The notes: generated from the letters alone by a model not told the origin. A DNA stretch of 55,084 bases from Verrucomicrobiota bacterium (GCA_023431185.1 JAEYXS010000016.1:1-55084); one strand, 5' to 3'; shown: positions 29,849 through 38,400, counted from the stretch's first letter. Numbers and translations are program-made.

Positions 29849-30475
29849 TTAAGCTGCAGTTGTGGCCGCCTTCACTTCGCGACCGCGGGAACGATAGATC
29901 TCCTCGCGCAGACGGAGCTGGCGGAGGGCGGACAAAGTGGCCTTCGCCACGTTGGCGGCGTTCTTGGAACCCAGCGACTTGCTGAGGATGTCCTTGATGC
30001 CAGCGGATTCGAGTACGGCGCGCACCGTCTTGCCGGCGATGATGCCGGTACCGGGAGAGGCCGGACGCAGTAGCACTTTCGCGCCGCCGAACGCCGAGTA
30101 AACCTCATGCGGAATGGTCGTGCCGTTGAGCGAGATGCCTTCCATGGCGCCACGGGAGACTTCCCCGCCCTTGCGGATCGCATCGGCGACCTCACCGGCC
30201 TTGCCGAGACCCAATCCCACCTTGCCCTGCTTGTCACCCGTCACCACGAGGGCGCTGAAGCTGAAACGACGGCCACCCTTCACGACCTTGGACGAGCGGT
30301 TGATGAAGATCACCTTCTCGCTCAATTCGTTCGCGGGCTTGCCATCAATCATGGCGCCTTCACCCGGCTGATCGGTATTAGGACGGCCACGACGCGGACC
30401 ACGCGGTCCACGACCGCCGCCACCGGCACCGCCTGGACCCCTGTTGAATGCTGGACGATTTGTTGGTTCTGCCAC
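29849..30475 (-). CDS. rpsE: 30S ribosomal protein S5 with RG-rich N-terminus
   Basis: A 208-residue protein; usual length is about 165-170. The first 40 residues are Gly/Arg/Pro-rich (NRGPGGAGGGGRGPRGPRRG), like an RGG RNA-binding segment. The core is normal: NRSSKVVKGGRRFSFSALVV in the double-stranded RNA-binding-like domain and PGTGIIAGKTVRAVLESAG. S5 is part of the mRNA entry pore, where a basic tail could touch incoming mRNA (inference). Confidence 0.97.
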   Translation of the reverse strand: MAEPTNRPAFNRGPGGAGGGGRGPRGPRRGRPNTDQPGEGAMIDGKPANELSEKVIFINRSSKVVKGGRRFSFSALVVTGDKQGKVGLGLGKAGEVADAIRKGGEVSRGAMEGISLNGTTIPHEVYSAFGGAKVLLRPASPGTGIIAGKTVRAVLESAGIKDILSKSLGSKNAANVAKATLSALRQLRLREEIYRSRGREVKAATTAA

Positions 30476-30494
30476 AATAAAAATCAGTTAGACG

Positions 30495-30860
30495 TTAGAA
30501 TTGCAGACCGGCTTCACGCGCGGCTTCCGCCAGCGCCTTCACCTTGCCATGATACCGGGCGCCGCTGCGGTCGAACACGACGGCCTTGATGCCTTTGGCA
30601 ATGGCCGCTTCCGCAGCCAGCTTGCCGATCACCTTGGCGCTTTCCGCGTTGGCCGCGAGCTTCTCGCGATCCGGCACGGTCTTCGTCAGCGTGGTGACGG
30701 CGGCCAAAGTATTGCCCACACTGTCATCGATGAACTGGACGTGGATGTTGCGCCCCGTGAAACGCACGCTCATCCGCGGACGTTCGGGCGTTCCGACCAC
30801 TTTTTTACGCGTGCGCCAGCGGCGCAACTGCTCCAGCTTAAATTTTTTATCTGTCCTCAT
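30495..30860 (-). CDS. rplR: 50S ribosomal protein L18
   Basis: A 121-residue 5S rRNA-binding protein of normal length, with RMSVRFTGRNIHVQFIDD and the C-terminal FDRSGARYHGKVKALAEAAR. A small stem-loop (30870-30889) sits 10 bases upstream of its start. Confidence 0.97.
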   Translation of the reverse strand: MRTDKKFKLEQLRRWRTRKKVVGTPERPRMSVRFTGRNIHVQFIDDSVGNTLAAVTTLTKTVPDREKLAANAESAKVIGKLAAEAAIAKGIKAVVFDRSGARYHGKVKALAEAAREAGLQF

Positions 30861-30869
30861 GTTATAGTA

Positions 30870-30889
30870 GTCACGGTATTTGCCGTAAC
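30870..30889 (-). promoter_or_regulatory. Stem-loop before rplR
   Basis: Minus-strand RNA GUUACGG-CAAAUA-CCGUGAC forms a 7-bp stem with a G-U wobble; the plus strand would have a mismatch. It lies 10 bases before the rplR start, where it could affect ribosome binding. Confidence 0.4.
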
Positions 30890-30910
30890 CATATTATTCA
30901 CTTAACCAAA

Positions 30911-31447
30911 TTATTGAACTGTCTTGCCTTCCTTGCGGATGACCTTCTCGTCCGAGTAACGGACACCCTTGCCCTTATACGGCTCCGGCGGGTAGAAGCT
31001 GCGCAGCTCGGCAGCTACGCGACCGACCGCAGCCTTGTCCGGCCCCTCGATCGTCACCTTCGTGTTCTCCTCCACCGTTACCTTGATCTGGTCGGGGATG
31101 GCGTAATTGATCGGATGCGAATAGCCCAAGGTCATGTTCACGACCTTGCCTTGGACGGCGGCCTTGAAACCGACACCCTGGATCTCGAGCTTCTTCACGA
31201 AGCCCGTGGCCACGCCCTGCAACATGTTGTTGACGAGCGAACGGCTCAGGCCATGCAGGGCTTTGGACTCGGACGTATCATCCTTGCGGCTGACGATGAT
31301 CGTCTTTTCTTTGATCTGGGCAGACGTGCGCTTGGGCAGCTCCAAGGAGAGCTTGCCCTTCGGGCCTTCCGCGAAAATCTGCTGCCCCTTTACCTCGACT
31401 TTGACCTTGTCGGGGATGGAGACCGGTTGTTTGCCAATACGTGACAT
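30911..31447 (-). CDS. rplF: 50S ribosomal protein L6
   Basis: A 178-residue protein with the two tandem L6 domains (MSRIGKQPVSIPDKVKVEV start; C-terminal PEPYKGKGVRYSDEKVIRKE). Normal length and place, 18 bases after rpsH; a 50-base gap to rplR holds a stem-loop. Confidence 0.98.
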   Translation of the reverse strand: MSRIGKQPVSIPDKVKVEVKGQQIFAEGPKGKLSLELPKRTSAQIKEKTIIVSRKDDTSESKALHGLSRSLVNNMLQGVATGFVKKLEIQGVGFKAAVQGKVVNMTLGYSHPINYAIPDQIKVTVEENTKVTIEGPDKAAVGRVAAELRSFYPPEPYKGKGVRYSDEKVIRKEGKTVQ

Positions 31448-31465
31448 ATCAGGATACGGTTAGGG

Positions 31466-31852
31466 TTACCAGATGAAGCAAAGCAGCTCGCCACCCAGAT
31501 TTTGCTTGCGGGCCTCGCCCCCCGTCATCACGCCCTTCGACGTCGAGACGATGGCCACGCCCATCCCGCCCAGCACGCGGGGGATTTCGCTGGAACCGAC
31601 ATAACGGCGCAGACCCGGCCGGCTCACCCGGCGCAGACCGACGATGACCGCCTTGCGGCCCTGGAACTTCAGCTTCAGCTTGAGACGTTTGATTTTTTCG
31701 CCTTCAACGCTGCAGTCCGTGATGTAGCCCTCGCGCTTCAGGATCTGCGCAATGTTTTCCTTCATCTTCGAGTGCGACAAATCCACGGAGGGCAGCAGCG
31801 CCTGGTTGGCGTTGCGGATTTGCGTCAGCATGTCTGCAATTGGATCGCTCAT
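31466..31852 (-). CDS. rpsH: 30S ribosomal protein S8
   Basis: A 128-residue protein. The N-terminus SDPIADMLTQIRNA and the C-terminal TSKGVMTGGEARKQNLGGEL are typical. S8 binds the central domain of 16S rRNA and represses the spc operon in E. coli; no S8-site mimic was recognised near rplE here. Confidence 0.98.
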   Translation of the reverse strand: MSDPIADMLTQIRNANQALLPSVDLSHSKMKENIAQILKREGYITDCSVEGEKIKRLKLKLKFQGRKAVIVGLRRVSRPGLRRYVGSSEIPRVLGGMGVAIVSTSKGVMTGGEARKQNLGGELLCFIW

Positions 31853-31865
31853 ATTACTGTCTCTC

Positions 31866-32135
31866 TTACCAGGAAGCTTTCGTGACGCCCGGGATCAGGC
31901 CGTTCAGGGCCGCCTCGCGGAACGTCATGCGCGAGCAGCGGAATTTGCGGATGTAAGCGTGACGGCGGCCGCTCATCTCGCACCGGTTGACCAGCCGCAC
32001 CGGGCTGGCGTTCTTCGGCAGCTTCTGCAGGCCGGCATAATCATGCTTCGCCTTCAGTTCTGCGCGCAGCGCCGCATACTTCTTCACGGTCGCCGCCTTC
32101 TTCTTATTCCGTTCGAGCCAAGATGTCTTTGCCAT
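31866..32135 (-). CDS. rpsN: 30S ribosomal protein S14
   Basis: An 89-residue protein of the long, zinc-independent type, not the 61-residue zinc type with two CxxC pairs. The conserved part is RLVNRCEMSGRRHAYIRKF then LIPGVTKASW. Two isolated Cys remain but do not make a zinc site. It lies 1 base after rplE's neighbour slot and 13 bases before rpsH. Confidence 0.98.
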   Translation of the reverse strand: MAKTSWLERNKKKAATVKKYAALRAELKAKHDYAGLQKLPKNASPVRLVNRCEMSGRRHAYIRKFRCSRMTFREAALNGLIPGVTKASW

Positions 32136-32136
32136 A

Positions 32137-32682
32137 TTAACGTCCTTCCGAAAACGGCATGCCCATGAGCTTCAGCAGGTCCAGCGCTTCCTCGTCCGTC
32201 TTGGCCGTGGTCACGATGGTGATGTCCATGCCCTGGGTGCGTTTGATTTTGTCCATTTCGATTTCCGGGAAAATAGTCTGGTCGGCCACGCCCAGCGAAT
32301 AGTTGCCGCGGCCGTCGAACTTGCGGGGCGAGATGCCGCGGAAGTCACGGATACGGGGCAGTGCGGCCGCCACCAGGCGGTCCAGAAACTCATACATCAC
32401 TTCCCGGCGCAGCGTCACGCGGCAGCCGATCTGCTGGCCTTCGCGCAACTTGAAGTTCGCGATGCTCTTCTTGGCCTTGTTGATCACCGGCTTGCGGCCC
32501 GTGATCTGGGTCAGATCCTTCACGGCGTCTTCCACGGCGCCTTTTTCCAGCGACGCGCTCACGCCCATGTTGATGACGATCTTCTCGATGCGCGGGATCT
32601 GGTGCACGTTCTTGTACTTCCGCTTCTCGAGCAGCGCCGGTTTCACCGTCGCATGATATTTCTCAAACAATCTCGGCTTCAT
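32137..32682 (-). CDS. rplE: 50S ribosomal protein L5
   Basis: A 181-residue 5S rRNA-binding protein of normal length, with IEKIVINMGVS, TGRKPVINKAKKSIANFKLR and RDFRGISPRKFDGRGNYSLG. It ends one base before rpsN begins, so the two are translationally close. Confidence 0.98.
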   Translation of the reverse strand: MKPRLFEKYHATVKPALLEKRKYKNVHQIPRIEKIVINMGVSASLEKGAVEDAVKDLTQITGRKPVINKAKKSIANFKLREGQQIGCRVTLRREVMYEFLDRLVAAALPRIRDFRGISPRKFDGRGNYSLGVADQTIFPEIEMDKIKRTQGMDITIVTTAKTDEEALDLLKLMGMPFSEGR

Positions 32683-32696
32683 GACTTCAAATGGGC

Positions 32697-32960
32697 TTAG
32701 GCTTTGGCAGCAGCGCCTTTGCGGGCGTCATAGACTTCGGCCTTCACCACGTTCGAGACGTGGATGGAACCTTCGATCTCGATGATCGCACCCTGCGGGT
32801 TCTGCTGGCTCTTGCGCAGGTGCTTCTTGACCATGTTCACACCCTCCACGATCACGCGGTTCTTGGCCTTCAGGATCTCTTTGACCTTGCCGCGGTTCGT
32901 GCGGTGTGCACCGGCGATGACCACTACTTCATCGCCCTTCTTTACGTGAAAATTCGCCAT
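32697..32960 (-). CDS. rplX: 50S ribosomal protein L24
   Basis: An 87-residue protein, slightly shorter than the common 100-105. A KOW motif (VKKGDEVVVIAGAHRTNRGK) is at the N-terminus, then the typical VIVEGVNMVKKHLR. The C-terminus is truncated after NVVKAEVYDARKGAA. It lies 3 bases after rplN. Confidence 0.97.
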   Translation of the reverse strand: MANFHVKKGDEVVVIAGAHRTNRGKVKEILKAKNRVIVEGVNMVKKHLRKSQQNPQGAIIEIEGSIHVSNVVKAEVYDARKGAAAKA

Positions 32961-32963
32961 AAC

Positions 32964-33329
32964 TCAAATCACTTCGGGAGCGAGGGAGATAATCTTCATG
33001 AACTTCTTGTCACGGAGCTCACGGGCCACCGGACCGAAGATGCGCGTCCCACGCGGGTTGTTCTCTTTGTCGATGATGACAATCGCATTGCTGTCAAAGC
33101 GCAGATAGGAACCGTCATTACGGCGCACGGCCTTGCGGGTGCGCACCACCACGGCATTGACGACCTCGCCCTTCTTCACCGTACCGTCCGGGGCGGCTTC
33201 CTTGATATGCGCCTTGATCACGTCACCCACACGGGCATAACGCTGGTTCTTGCCCAGCACGCCGATCGTGGCGGCCCGTTTGGCGCCGGTGTTGTCGGCC
33301 ACGTCTAAAATGGATCTTACTTGTAACAT
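32964..33329 (-). CDS. rplN: 50S ribosomal protein L14
   Basis: A 121-residue protein of normal length, with RSILDVADNTGAKRA at the N-terminus and GTRIFGPVARELRDKKFMKI near the C-terminus. It forms part of the subunit interface. Standard position between rpsQ and rplX. Confidence 0.98.
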   Translation of the reverse strand: MLQVRSILDVADNTGAKRAATIGVLGKNQRYARVGDVIKAHIKEAAPDGTVKKGEVVNAVVVRTRKAVRRNDGSYLRFDSNAIVIIDKENNPRGTRIFGPVARELRDKKFMKIISLAPEVI

Positions 33330-33344
33330 GGATCAAACTTTCCC

Positions 33345-33632
33345 TTAGGCTGCCACCGTTGCGTCGGTGTTGCGTTCCACCACTTCCACCAGGCGCCAGC
33401 GCTTGGTCTTCGAAAGCGGACGGGTTTCCACGATGCGGACGCGATCGCCCACCTTCGCTTCGGACTTCTCGTCGTGCGCCACAAATTTCTTGTAGCTGGT
33501 CACGACCTTCTTGAACTGCGGGTGCCGGAAACGGCGTTCCACGCGGACAACGATGGTCTTGGTCATCTTGTCAGAGATGACCTCGCCAGTGCGCTCTTTG
33601 CGCTGGGTGCGGGCTGGATTCTGTTCAGACAT
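33345..33632 (-). CDS. rpsQ: 30S ribosomal protein S17
   Basis: A 95-residue OB-fold protein with GEVISDKMTKTIVVRVERR and VGDRVRIVETRPLSKTKRW, both standard. The first 12 residues are a small extension. Between rpmC and rplN. Confidence 0.98.
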   Translation of the reverse strand: MSEQNPARTQRKERTGEVISDKMTKTIVVRVERRFRHPQFKKVVTSYKKFVAHDEKSEAKVGDRVRIVETRPLSKTKRWRLVEVVERNTDATVAA

Positions 33633-33643
33633 AGCAAAATTAC

Positions 33644-33847
33644 TTAGACGGTCTTCTTACGGCGGGCCGAGATCTGCGTCTCGATCCGCGCGATGTCCCG
33701 GCGCAGCGTACGGATGCGCGAGGGCTTCTCCAGCTGGCTGCTCGCCTGCTGCAGACGCAGGTTGAAAATCTCCTGGCGCAACGTGCGGCTCTGGGCTGTC
33801 AACTCAGCCACACTGGCCTCTTTCAAATCTTTCAATTCGCTCTTCAT
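33644..33847 (-). CDS. rpmC: 50S ribosomal protein L29
   Basis: A 67-residue helical hairpin protein (MKSELKDLKEASVAEL start, RTLRRDIARIETQISAR end). It lies at the peptide tunnel exit near L23. Normal length and place. Confidence 0.97.
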   Translation of the reverse strand: MKSELKDLKEASVAELTAQSRTLRQEIFNLRLQQASSQLEKPSRIRTLRRDIARIETQISARRKKTV

Positions 33848-33862
33848 AACTCGGTTTCCTCT

Positions 33863-34282
33863 TTAGGCCATCTTGTGACGGGAGATGAAACGCGTCCGGA
33901 TCGGCAGCTTGGCCGCCGCCAGGCGGAACGATTCACGCGCCACCGCCTCCGGCACACCGTCCACCTCGAACAGGATCGCCGCCGGCTTGATCACCGCCAC
34001 CCAGCCTTCGACACCCGCCTTGCCGTGGCCCATTCGGGTCTCCAACGGCTTCTTCGTGAAAGACTTGTCCGGAAAGATCCGGATCCAGACCTTGCCACGG
34101 CGCTTCATGAAACGCGTGATGGCCACACGGCAGGCCTCGATCTGCTTCGCATCCATCCAGCATCGCTCCATCGCCTGGAGACCGTACTCACCGAACGCCA
34201 CGGAGGCACCGCGCGTCGCCAGCCCCTTGCGGGACCCGCGCTGCATCTTGCGGTACTTCACTCTTGCGGGCATCATTGCCAT
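33863..34282 (-). CDS. rplP: 50S ribosomal protein L16
   Basis: A 139-residue protein with MMPARVKYRKMQRG, GFGEYGLQA-type motif (VAFGEYGLQAMERCW) and WVRIFPDK-like WIRIFPDKSFTKKPLETRMG. Translation may start at the first ATG or two codons later; both precede the conserved MPARVKYRK. L16 shapes the A-site tRNA passage. Confidence 0.98.
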   Translation of the reverse strand: MAMMPARVKYRKMQRGSRKGLATRGASVAFGEYGLQAMERCWMDAKQIEACRVAITRFMKRRGKVWIRIFPDKSFTKKPLETRMGHGKAGVEGWVAVIKPAAILFEVDGVPEAVARESFRLAAAKLPIRTRFISRHKMA

Positions 34283-34301
34283 ATAAAATCCTCAGCTAAA
34301 T

Positions 34302-34976
34302 TTACAGTTGTTCCTTCGCGGCCATCACTGGAGTCGGGGCGACCTTTTCCTTCTTCATCTCGCCCTTGCAGATCCAGCACTTCACCCCCAGCTTGCCATA
34401 GACCGTCTTGGCCTCGGCAAACCCGTAATCGATGTTAGCCCGGAGCGTGTGCAACGGCACACTGCCCTCATGATACTTCTCCACGCGGGCCAGCTCCGCA
34501 CCGCCCAAACGGCCGGCACAGCGGATCTTGATGCCCGAAGCACCAAAATCCATCGCCGTCTGCACCGCCTTCTTCATCGCGCGGCGGAAAGAGACACGGC
34601 GTTCGAGCTGCAAGGCCACATTCTCGGCCACCAGTTGCGCGTCAATCTCCGGGCTCTTCACTTCCTGGATGTCCACGTAGATTTCCTTGCCGGTCATCTT
34701 GCTCAACTCTTCCTTGAGCTTGTCGATTTCCGAGCCCTTGCGCCCGATCACCACACCCGGACGGGCCGTGAAAATCGTGATGCGGCAACGGGTTGCGGCA
34801 CGCTCAATCTGGATTTTCGGCACGGAGGCCGATTCCAGACGCTTCTTCAGAAGATCGCGGATGCTCCGGTCTTCATTGAGCAGCTTACCGAAATCTTTCT
34901 TGTCGGCATACCACTTCGAGCGCCAGTCGCGGGTGAGCGGCATGCGCAGGCCGATAGGATTTGCTTTTTGGCCCAT
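34302..34976 (-). CDS. rpsC: 30S ribosomal protein S3
   Basis: A 224-residue protein with the KH domain motif VVIGRKGSEIDKL and the C-terminal signature GRLGGAELARVEKYHEGSVP. A short Lys/Pro/Ala tail (MKKEKVAPTPVMAAKEQL) ends the protein. Located at the mRNA entry. It follows rplV by 3 bases. Confidence 0.98.
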   Translation of the reverse strand: MGQKANPIGLRMPLTRDWRSKWYADKKDFGKLLNEDRSIRDLLKKRLESASVPKIQIERAATRCRITIFTARPGVVIGRKGSEIDKLKEELSKMTGKEIYVDIQEVKSPEIDAQLVAENVALQLERRVSFRRAMKKAVQTAMDFGASGIKIRCAGRLGGAELARVEKYHEGSVPLHTLRANIDYGFAEAKTVYGKLGVKCWICKGEMKKEKVAPTPVMAAKEQL

Positions 34977-34979
34977 AAA

Positions 34980-35315
34980 CTATTTCTCGTCAGAAACTAC
35001 AATCTTCACGTGGCAGCTCCGCTTCAGGGTCGGTCCGGCCGAACCGCGGGCTTTCGGGGTGAAACGCTTCAGCGTGCGGGCCGTCTGGGCCACCGCTTCG
35101 CGCACCATCAAAGTCTCCGGCTTTACGCCGTTGTTGTTCTCCGCGTTGGCGATCGCCGACCGCAAGGTCTTGGCCACCACCCGGGCGGATTTCCGCGGCA
35201 CCACGGCCAGCACAGCCTGCGCCTGCAAGGCGGGCAGCCCCTGGATCTGGCGCACCACCTCGCGCATCTTCTGCGCGGACATGCGGATATTTTTTGTAAT
35301 CGCTTGGACTTGCAT
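34980..35315 (-). CDS. rplV: 50S ribosomal protein L22
   Basis: A 111-residue protein. The ATG at 35315 is chosen: it gives the normal N-terminus MQVQAITKNIRMSAQK and lies 7 bases after the rpsS stop, while the longer frame (to 35351) would overlap rpsS. The typical GPTLKRSCHVKIVVSD-type end (RGSAGPTLKRSCHVKIVVS) is present. Confidence 0.97.
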   Translation of the reverse strand: MQVQAITKNIRMSAQKMREVVRQIQGLPALQAQAVLAVVPRKSARVVAKTLRSAIANAENNNGVKPETLMVREAVAQTARTLKRFTPKARGSAGPTLKRSCHVKIVVSDEK

Positions 35316-35322
35316 ACTATTA

Positions 35323-35601
35323 CTATTTCTCCGCTTTCGCCGTGTGGGCACCGTGCTTCTTGAACGTGCGGGTCGGCGAAAACTCGCCCAAACGGTGACC
35401 CACCATGTTCTCCGTCACGAAGACCGGGTTGAACACCTTGCCATTGTGCACATTGAATGTCAGCCCCACGAATTCAGGGGTGATCATGGAACGCCGCGAC
35501 CACGTCTTGATCGGCAGCTTCGATTTCGTTTCCTTCGCCTTCTGAATCTTCTTCAGAACATGCAGATCGACGAACGGACCCTTTTTGATTGAACGTCCCA
35601 T
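35323..35601 (-). CDS. rpsS: 30S ribosomal protein S19
   Basis: A 92-residue protein starting MGRSIKKGPFVDLHVL, with WSRRSMITPEFVGLTFNVHN and GHRLGEFSPTRTFKKHG. Normal length; head of the small subunit next to S13. Confidence 0.98.
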   Translation of the reverse strand: MGRSIKKGPFVDLHVLKKIQKAKETKSKLPIKTWSRRSMITPEFVGLTFNVHNGKVFNPVFVTENMVGHRLGEFSPTRTFKKHGAHTAKAEK

Positions 35602-35607
35602 ATGCTA

Positions 35608-36462
35608 TTACTTGTTCTTCATCGGACGGCCATCCCGACGGACGAGAATGAACCGGTTGGACAGTTTATACTTCTTGCGCGTGCGCTTGCCCTTGGCCAG
35701 AAGGCCCCAAGGCGACATCAGATGCTGGCGACCGCCACCACCCTTGGACTTGCCCTGACCACCACCGTTCGGGTGATCATGCGGGTTGCGCGCCATACCG
35801 CGGCTCATCGGACGACGGCCGAGGTGACGATTGCGACCGGCCTTGCCCAGCACGATATTCTCGTGCTCGGTATTGCCCACCTGGCCAACCGTCGCGTAAC
35901 AATCTTCATGGAAGCGGCGGATTTCGCCGGAGGGCAGCTTGACCTGTGCATACCCTTCATCCAAGGCCATCACCACCGCACCGACCCCGGCAGAACGCAC
36001 CATCTGGCCACCCTTGCCCGGGACGATTTCCAAGTTATGGACCGTCGTGGCCGGCGGGATGTTCTTCAACGGCAGGCAATTGCCCACGTCAGGCGTGGCC
36101 ATCGTGCCGCTCAAAAGCTTGGCACCCACCTGAAGACCGTTCGGGGCCAGTATGTAGCTCTTCTCGCCATCTTTATATTCCAAGAGCGCGATGCGGGCCG
36201 TGCGGATCGGATCATATTCGATCGCAAGCACCGTGGCCGGCACGCCATGGCGCAGACGGCGGAAATCAATCTGCCGCACCTTCTGCTTGTGGCCACCGCC
36301 GCGGGCACGGGCGGTCACCCGGCCATACATGTTACGGCCACCGGTCTTCTTGCGGATCTTGACCAGGCTTTTCTCGGGCGTGGTCTTCGTGATCTCGTCA
36401 AAGGACGCAATCGTCACGTACCGCGAAGACGGCGTCAGGGGTCTAAAAGTCTTTACTGCCAT
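35608..36462 (-). CDS. rplB: 50S ribosomal protein L2
   Basis: A 284-residue protein, slightly longer than the usual 273-277. RNA-binding parts are normal (GGRNMYGRVTARARGGGHK, PGKGGQMVRSAGVGAVV). The conserved loop near the peptidyl-transferase centre reads NPHDHPNGGGQGKSKGGGG: the first His of the DHPH motif (E. coli His229) is kept, the second is Asn. Extra Gly residues there account for some added length. Confidence 0.98.
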   Translation of the reverse strand: MAVKTFRPLTPSSRYVTIASFDEITKTTPEKSLVKIRKKTGGRNMYGRVTARARGGGHKQKVRQIDFRRLRHGVPATVLAIEYDPIRTARIALLEYKDGEKSYILAPNGLQVGAKLLSGTMATPDVGNCLPLKNIPPATTVHNLEIVPGKGGQMVRSAGVGAVVMALDEGYAQVKLPSGEIRRFHEDCYATVGQVGNTEHENIVLGKAGRNRHLGRRPMSRGMARNPHDHPNGGGQGKSKGGGGRQHLMSPWGLLAKGKRTRKKYKLSNRFILVRRDGRPMKNK

Positions 36463-36477
36463 ATGCTTCGGTCCTTA

Positions 36478-36759
36478 TTAGGTCAGGCTGATCTTGTCGC
36501 CCTCTTTCAACGTGACGAGGGCCTTCTTCCAGTCCGAGGTTTGACCGGCCTGCTTCGTCGCCTTGCGGCGCGCCTTGCCGTTCACATTCAGGGTGTTCAC
36601 GCTGGTCACTTTGACCTTGAACAGTTCCTGCACTGCCTGGCGGATCTGCACCTTGTTCGCGCGGCGGTCGGCCACCACGGTGTACTGGTTGATCTTCTCC
36701 GCCTGAATCGCGCCCTTTTCCGTCAGGCGCACACTCTTGATTACTTCAAATGCGTTCAT
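36478..36759 (-). CDS. rplW: 50S ribosomal protein L23
   Basis: A 93-residue protein (FEVIKSVRLTEKGAIQAEK start, VNVNGKARRKATK-type loop VNTLNVNGKARRKATKQAG). It forms the docking site for SRP and trigger factor at the tunnel exit. Between rplD and rplB. Confidence 0.98.
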   Translation of the reverse strand: MNAFEVIKSVRLTEKGAIQAEKINQYTVVADRRANKVQIRQAVQELFKVKVTSVNTLNVNGKARRKATKQAGQTSDWKKALVTLKEGDKISLT

Positions 36760-36770
36760 GTCTTCAGCCC

Positions 36771-37391
36771 TTAGTTGCCGAGCCGCGCCGTGAATTTCTC
36801 CAACGCGCTCTTGGTGAACAGCACCTTGTCATTGCGCAGGAGCTGATACGTGTTCAAAGTCGTGCCGTCCGTCAATTCCACATGCGGAATGTTACGGGAG
36901 GCCAGCGTCAGGTTCTTGTCGATGTCGGAGACCACCAGCACCGTGCCGTCGATCTTCAACGTCGCGAGCACCGCGAGGAATTCTTTCGTCTTCGCCGAGG
37001 CCAGCTTCAAATCGTCCACCACCACGATGTCCGAAGCCTTCACACGCTCGCTGAACGCCTTGCGCAGGGCCAGCGTCTTCGTGCTGCGGGAGACCTTCTT
37101 GCGGAAGTCACGCGGCTTCGGGCCGAACACCACACCACCGCCGACCCACAAGGGGCTGGCAAAGGAACCGGCGCGTGCGCGGCCAGTGCCTTTTTGGCGC
37201 CAAGGCTTCTTGCCCGTGCCGGCCACTTCACCCATCGTCTTCGTGCAGGCAGTGCCACTGCGCTGGGCGGCGCGGAATGCGACCACTTCATCATGCACCG
37301 CCTGTGTGCCCTTGCCGTCTTCGATCAGGGCCACGTTCACCTCGAGATCACCGAGGCTTTTACCTTTAATATCGTTAAGCGTAAGCTTCAT
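36771..37391 (-). CDS. rplD: 50S ribosomal protein L4
   Basis: A 206-residue protein with the tunnel loop KPWRQKGTGRARAGSFASPL and GGGVVFGPKPRDF. In E. coli L4 represses the S10 operon by binding its leader; no long leader precedes rpsJ here (23 bases to fusA), so that mechanism is unlikely in this form. Confidence 0.98.
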   Translation of the reverse strand: MKLTLNDIKGKSLGDLEVNVALIEDGKGTQAVHDEVVAFRAAQRSGTACTKTMGEVAGTGKKPWRQKGTGRARAGSFASPLWVGGGVVFGPKPRDFRKKVSRSTKTLALRKAFSERVKASDIVVVDDLKLASAKTKEFLAVLATLKIDGTVLVVSDIDKNLTLASRNIPHVELTDGTTLNTYQLLRNDKVLFTKSALEKFTARLGN

Positions 37392-37406
37392 GGAATCAGG
37401 CTCCTA

Positions 37407-38063
37407 TTACTTGGCCGCCTTGGCAGCCACCTTGCGTTTCTTCTTGGCTTCGCGGATGACGACGTAGTCGCCCTTCGAGCCCGGAATCGCGCCACTGATG
37501 AGGAGCACATTGTCCTCTTCCAAAACTTGAACCACTTTCAGGTTCTGTGTGGTCCGTTGCACCTGGCCCATGTGACCGGGCATCTTCATCCCGCGCATGA
37601 CCGTGCCGGGGAAGAGACGCTGACCGATGGCGCCGCTGCGGCGTTTCCAGCCTTTGCAACCGTGCGTCGCATCACCACCACGGAAACCGTGGCGCTTCAC
37701 GACACCTTCAAAACCCCGGCCCTTCGTGATGCCGATGGCATCCACGGCGTCGCCCGGATTGAAAACCTTCGCCCCCAGCACGTCGCCCGGCTTCACGTCC
37801 AGCGGGAAGTCACGGAACTCGCGGAGCACCTTCACCGGCTGCGCCTTGTGCTTGTTGAAATGACCGAGCTGCGGCTTCGTCACGCGGCTTTCCTTCTGGT
37901 CTTCATAGCCCAGCTGGACCGCCTTGTAACCATCCGTCTCCACCGACTTGCACTGGACAACTCGATTGCTGCCTACGAGCACGACGGTCACGGCCACGAT
38001 ATTGCCAGTGGCGTCATAGACGCGGGTCTGGCCCAATTTCTTTCCAAGGATTCCGAGTGGCAT
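37407..38063 (-). CDS. rplC: 50S ribosomal protein L3
   Basis: A 218-residue protein with GILGKKLGQTRVYD at the start, and GFEGVVKRHGFRGGDATHG and GQRLFPGTVMRGMKMPGHMG in the loop that reaches the peptidyl-transferase centre. Normal length and place. Confidence 0.98.
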   Translation of the reverse strand: MPLGILGKKLGQTRVYDATGNIVAVTVVLVGSNRVVQCKSVETDGYKAVQLGYEDQKESRVTKPQLGHFNKHKAQPVKVLREFRDFPLDVKPGDVLGAKVFNPGDAVDAIGITKGRGFEGVVKRHGFRGGDATHGCKGWKRRSGAIGQRLFPGTVMRGMKMPGHMGQVQRTTQNLKVVQVLEEDNVLLISGAIPGSKGDYVVIREAKKKRKVAAKAAK

Positions 38064-38068
38064 GCGCG

Positions 38069-38377
38069 TTATATCTTGATGGTGATGTCCACACCGGCCG
38101 GCAGGTTGAGCTTCTTCAGCTCGTCCACCGTCTTGGCCGTCGGTTCGATGATGTCCAGCAGGCGCTTGTGGGTGCGCTGCTCAAAACTTTCCTGCGATTT
38201 CTTGTCCACGTGCGGCGACCGCAGCACCGTGAAGCGTTCCACGCGAGTTGGCAGCGGAATCGGTCCCGCCACCCGTGCACCTGTGCGCTTCACCGTTTCC
38301 ACGATGTCATGCGCCGACTGATCGATCACCCGGTGATCGTAGGCCTTCAGCCTTATGCGTATACGTTGTCCAGCCAT
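38069..38377 (-). CDS. rpsJ: 30S ribosomal protein S10
   Basis: A 102-residue protein starting MAGQRIRIRLKAYDH with GPIPLPTRVERFTVLRSPHV. S10 also binds NusB and links ribosome and NusG; nusG is in the same cluster. It lies 23 bases after fusA with no tuf gene between them. Confidence 0.98.
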   Translation of the reverse strand: MAGQRIRIRLKAYDHRVIDQSAHDIVETVKRTGARVAGPIPLPTRVERFTVLRSPHVDKKSQESFEQRTHKRLLDIIEPTAKTVDELKKLNLPAGVDITIKI

Positions 38378-38400
38378 ACAAAGAACAATATTACAAGTTG

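Noticed and set aside
35608..36462. Loss of the catalytic-centre His in L2
   Set aside because: The residue matching E. coli His229 is kept in DHPN; only the second His differs, and other phyla also vary there.
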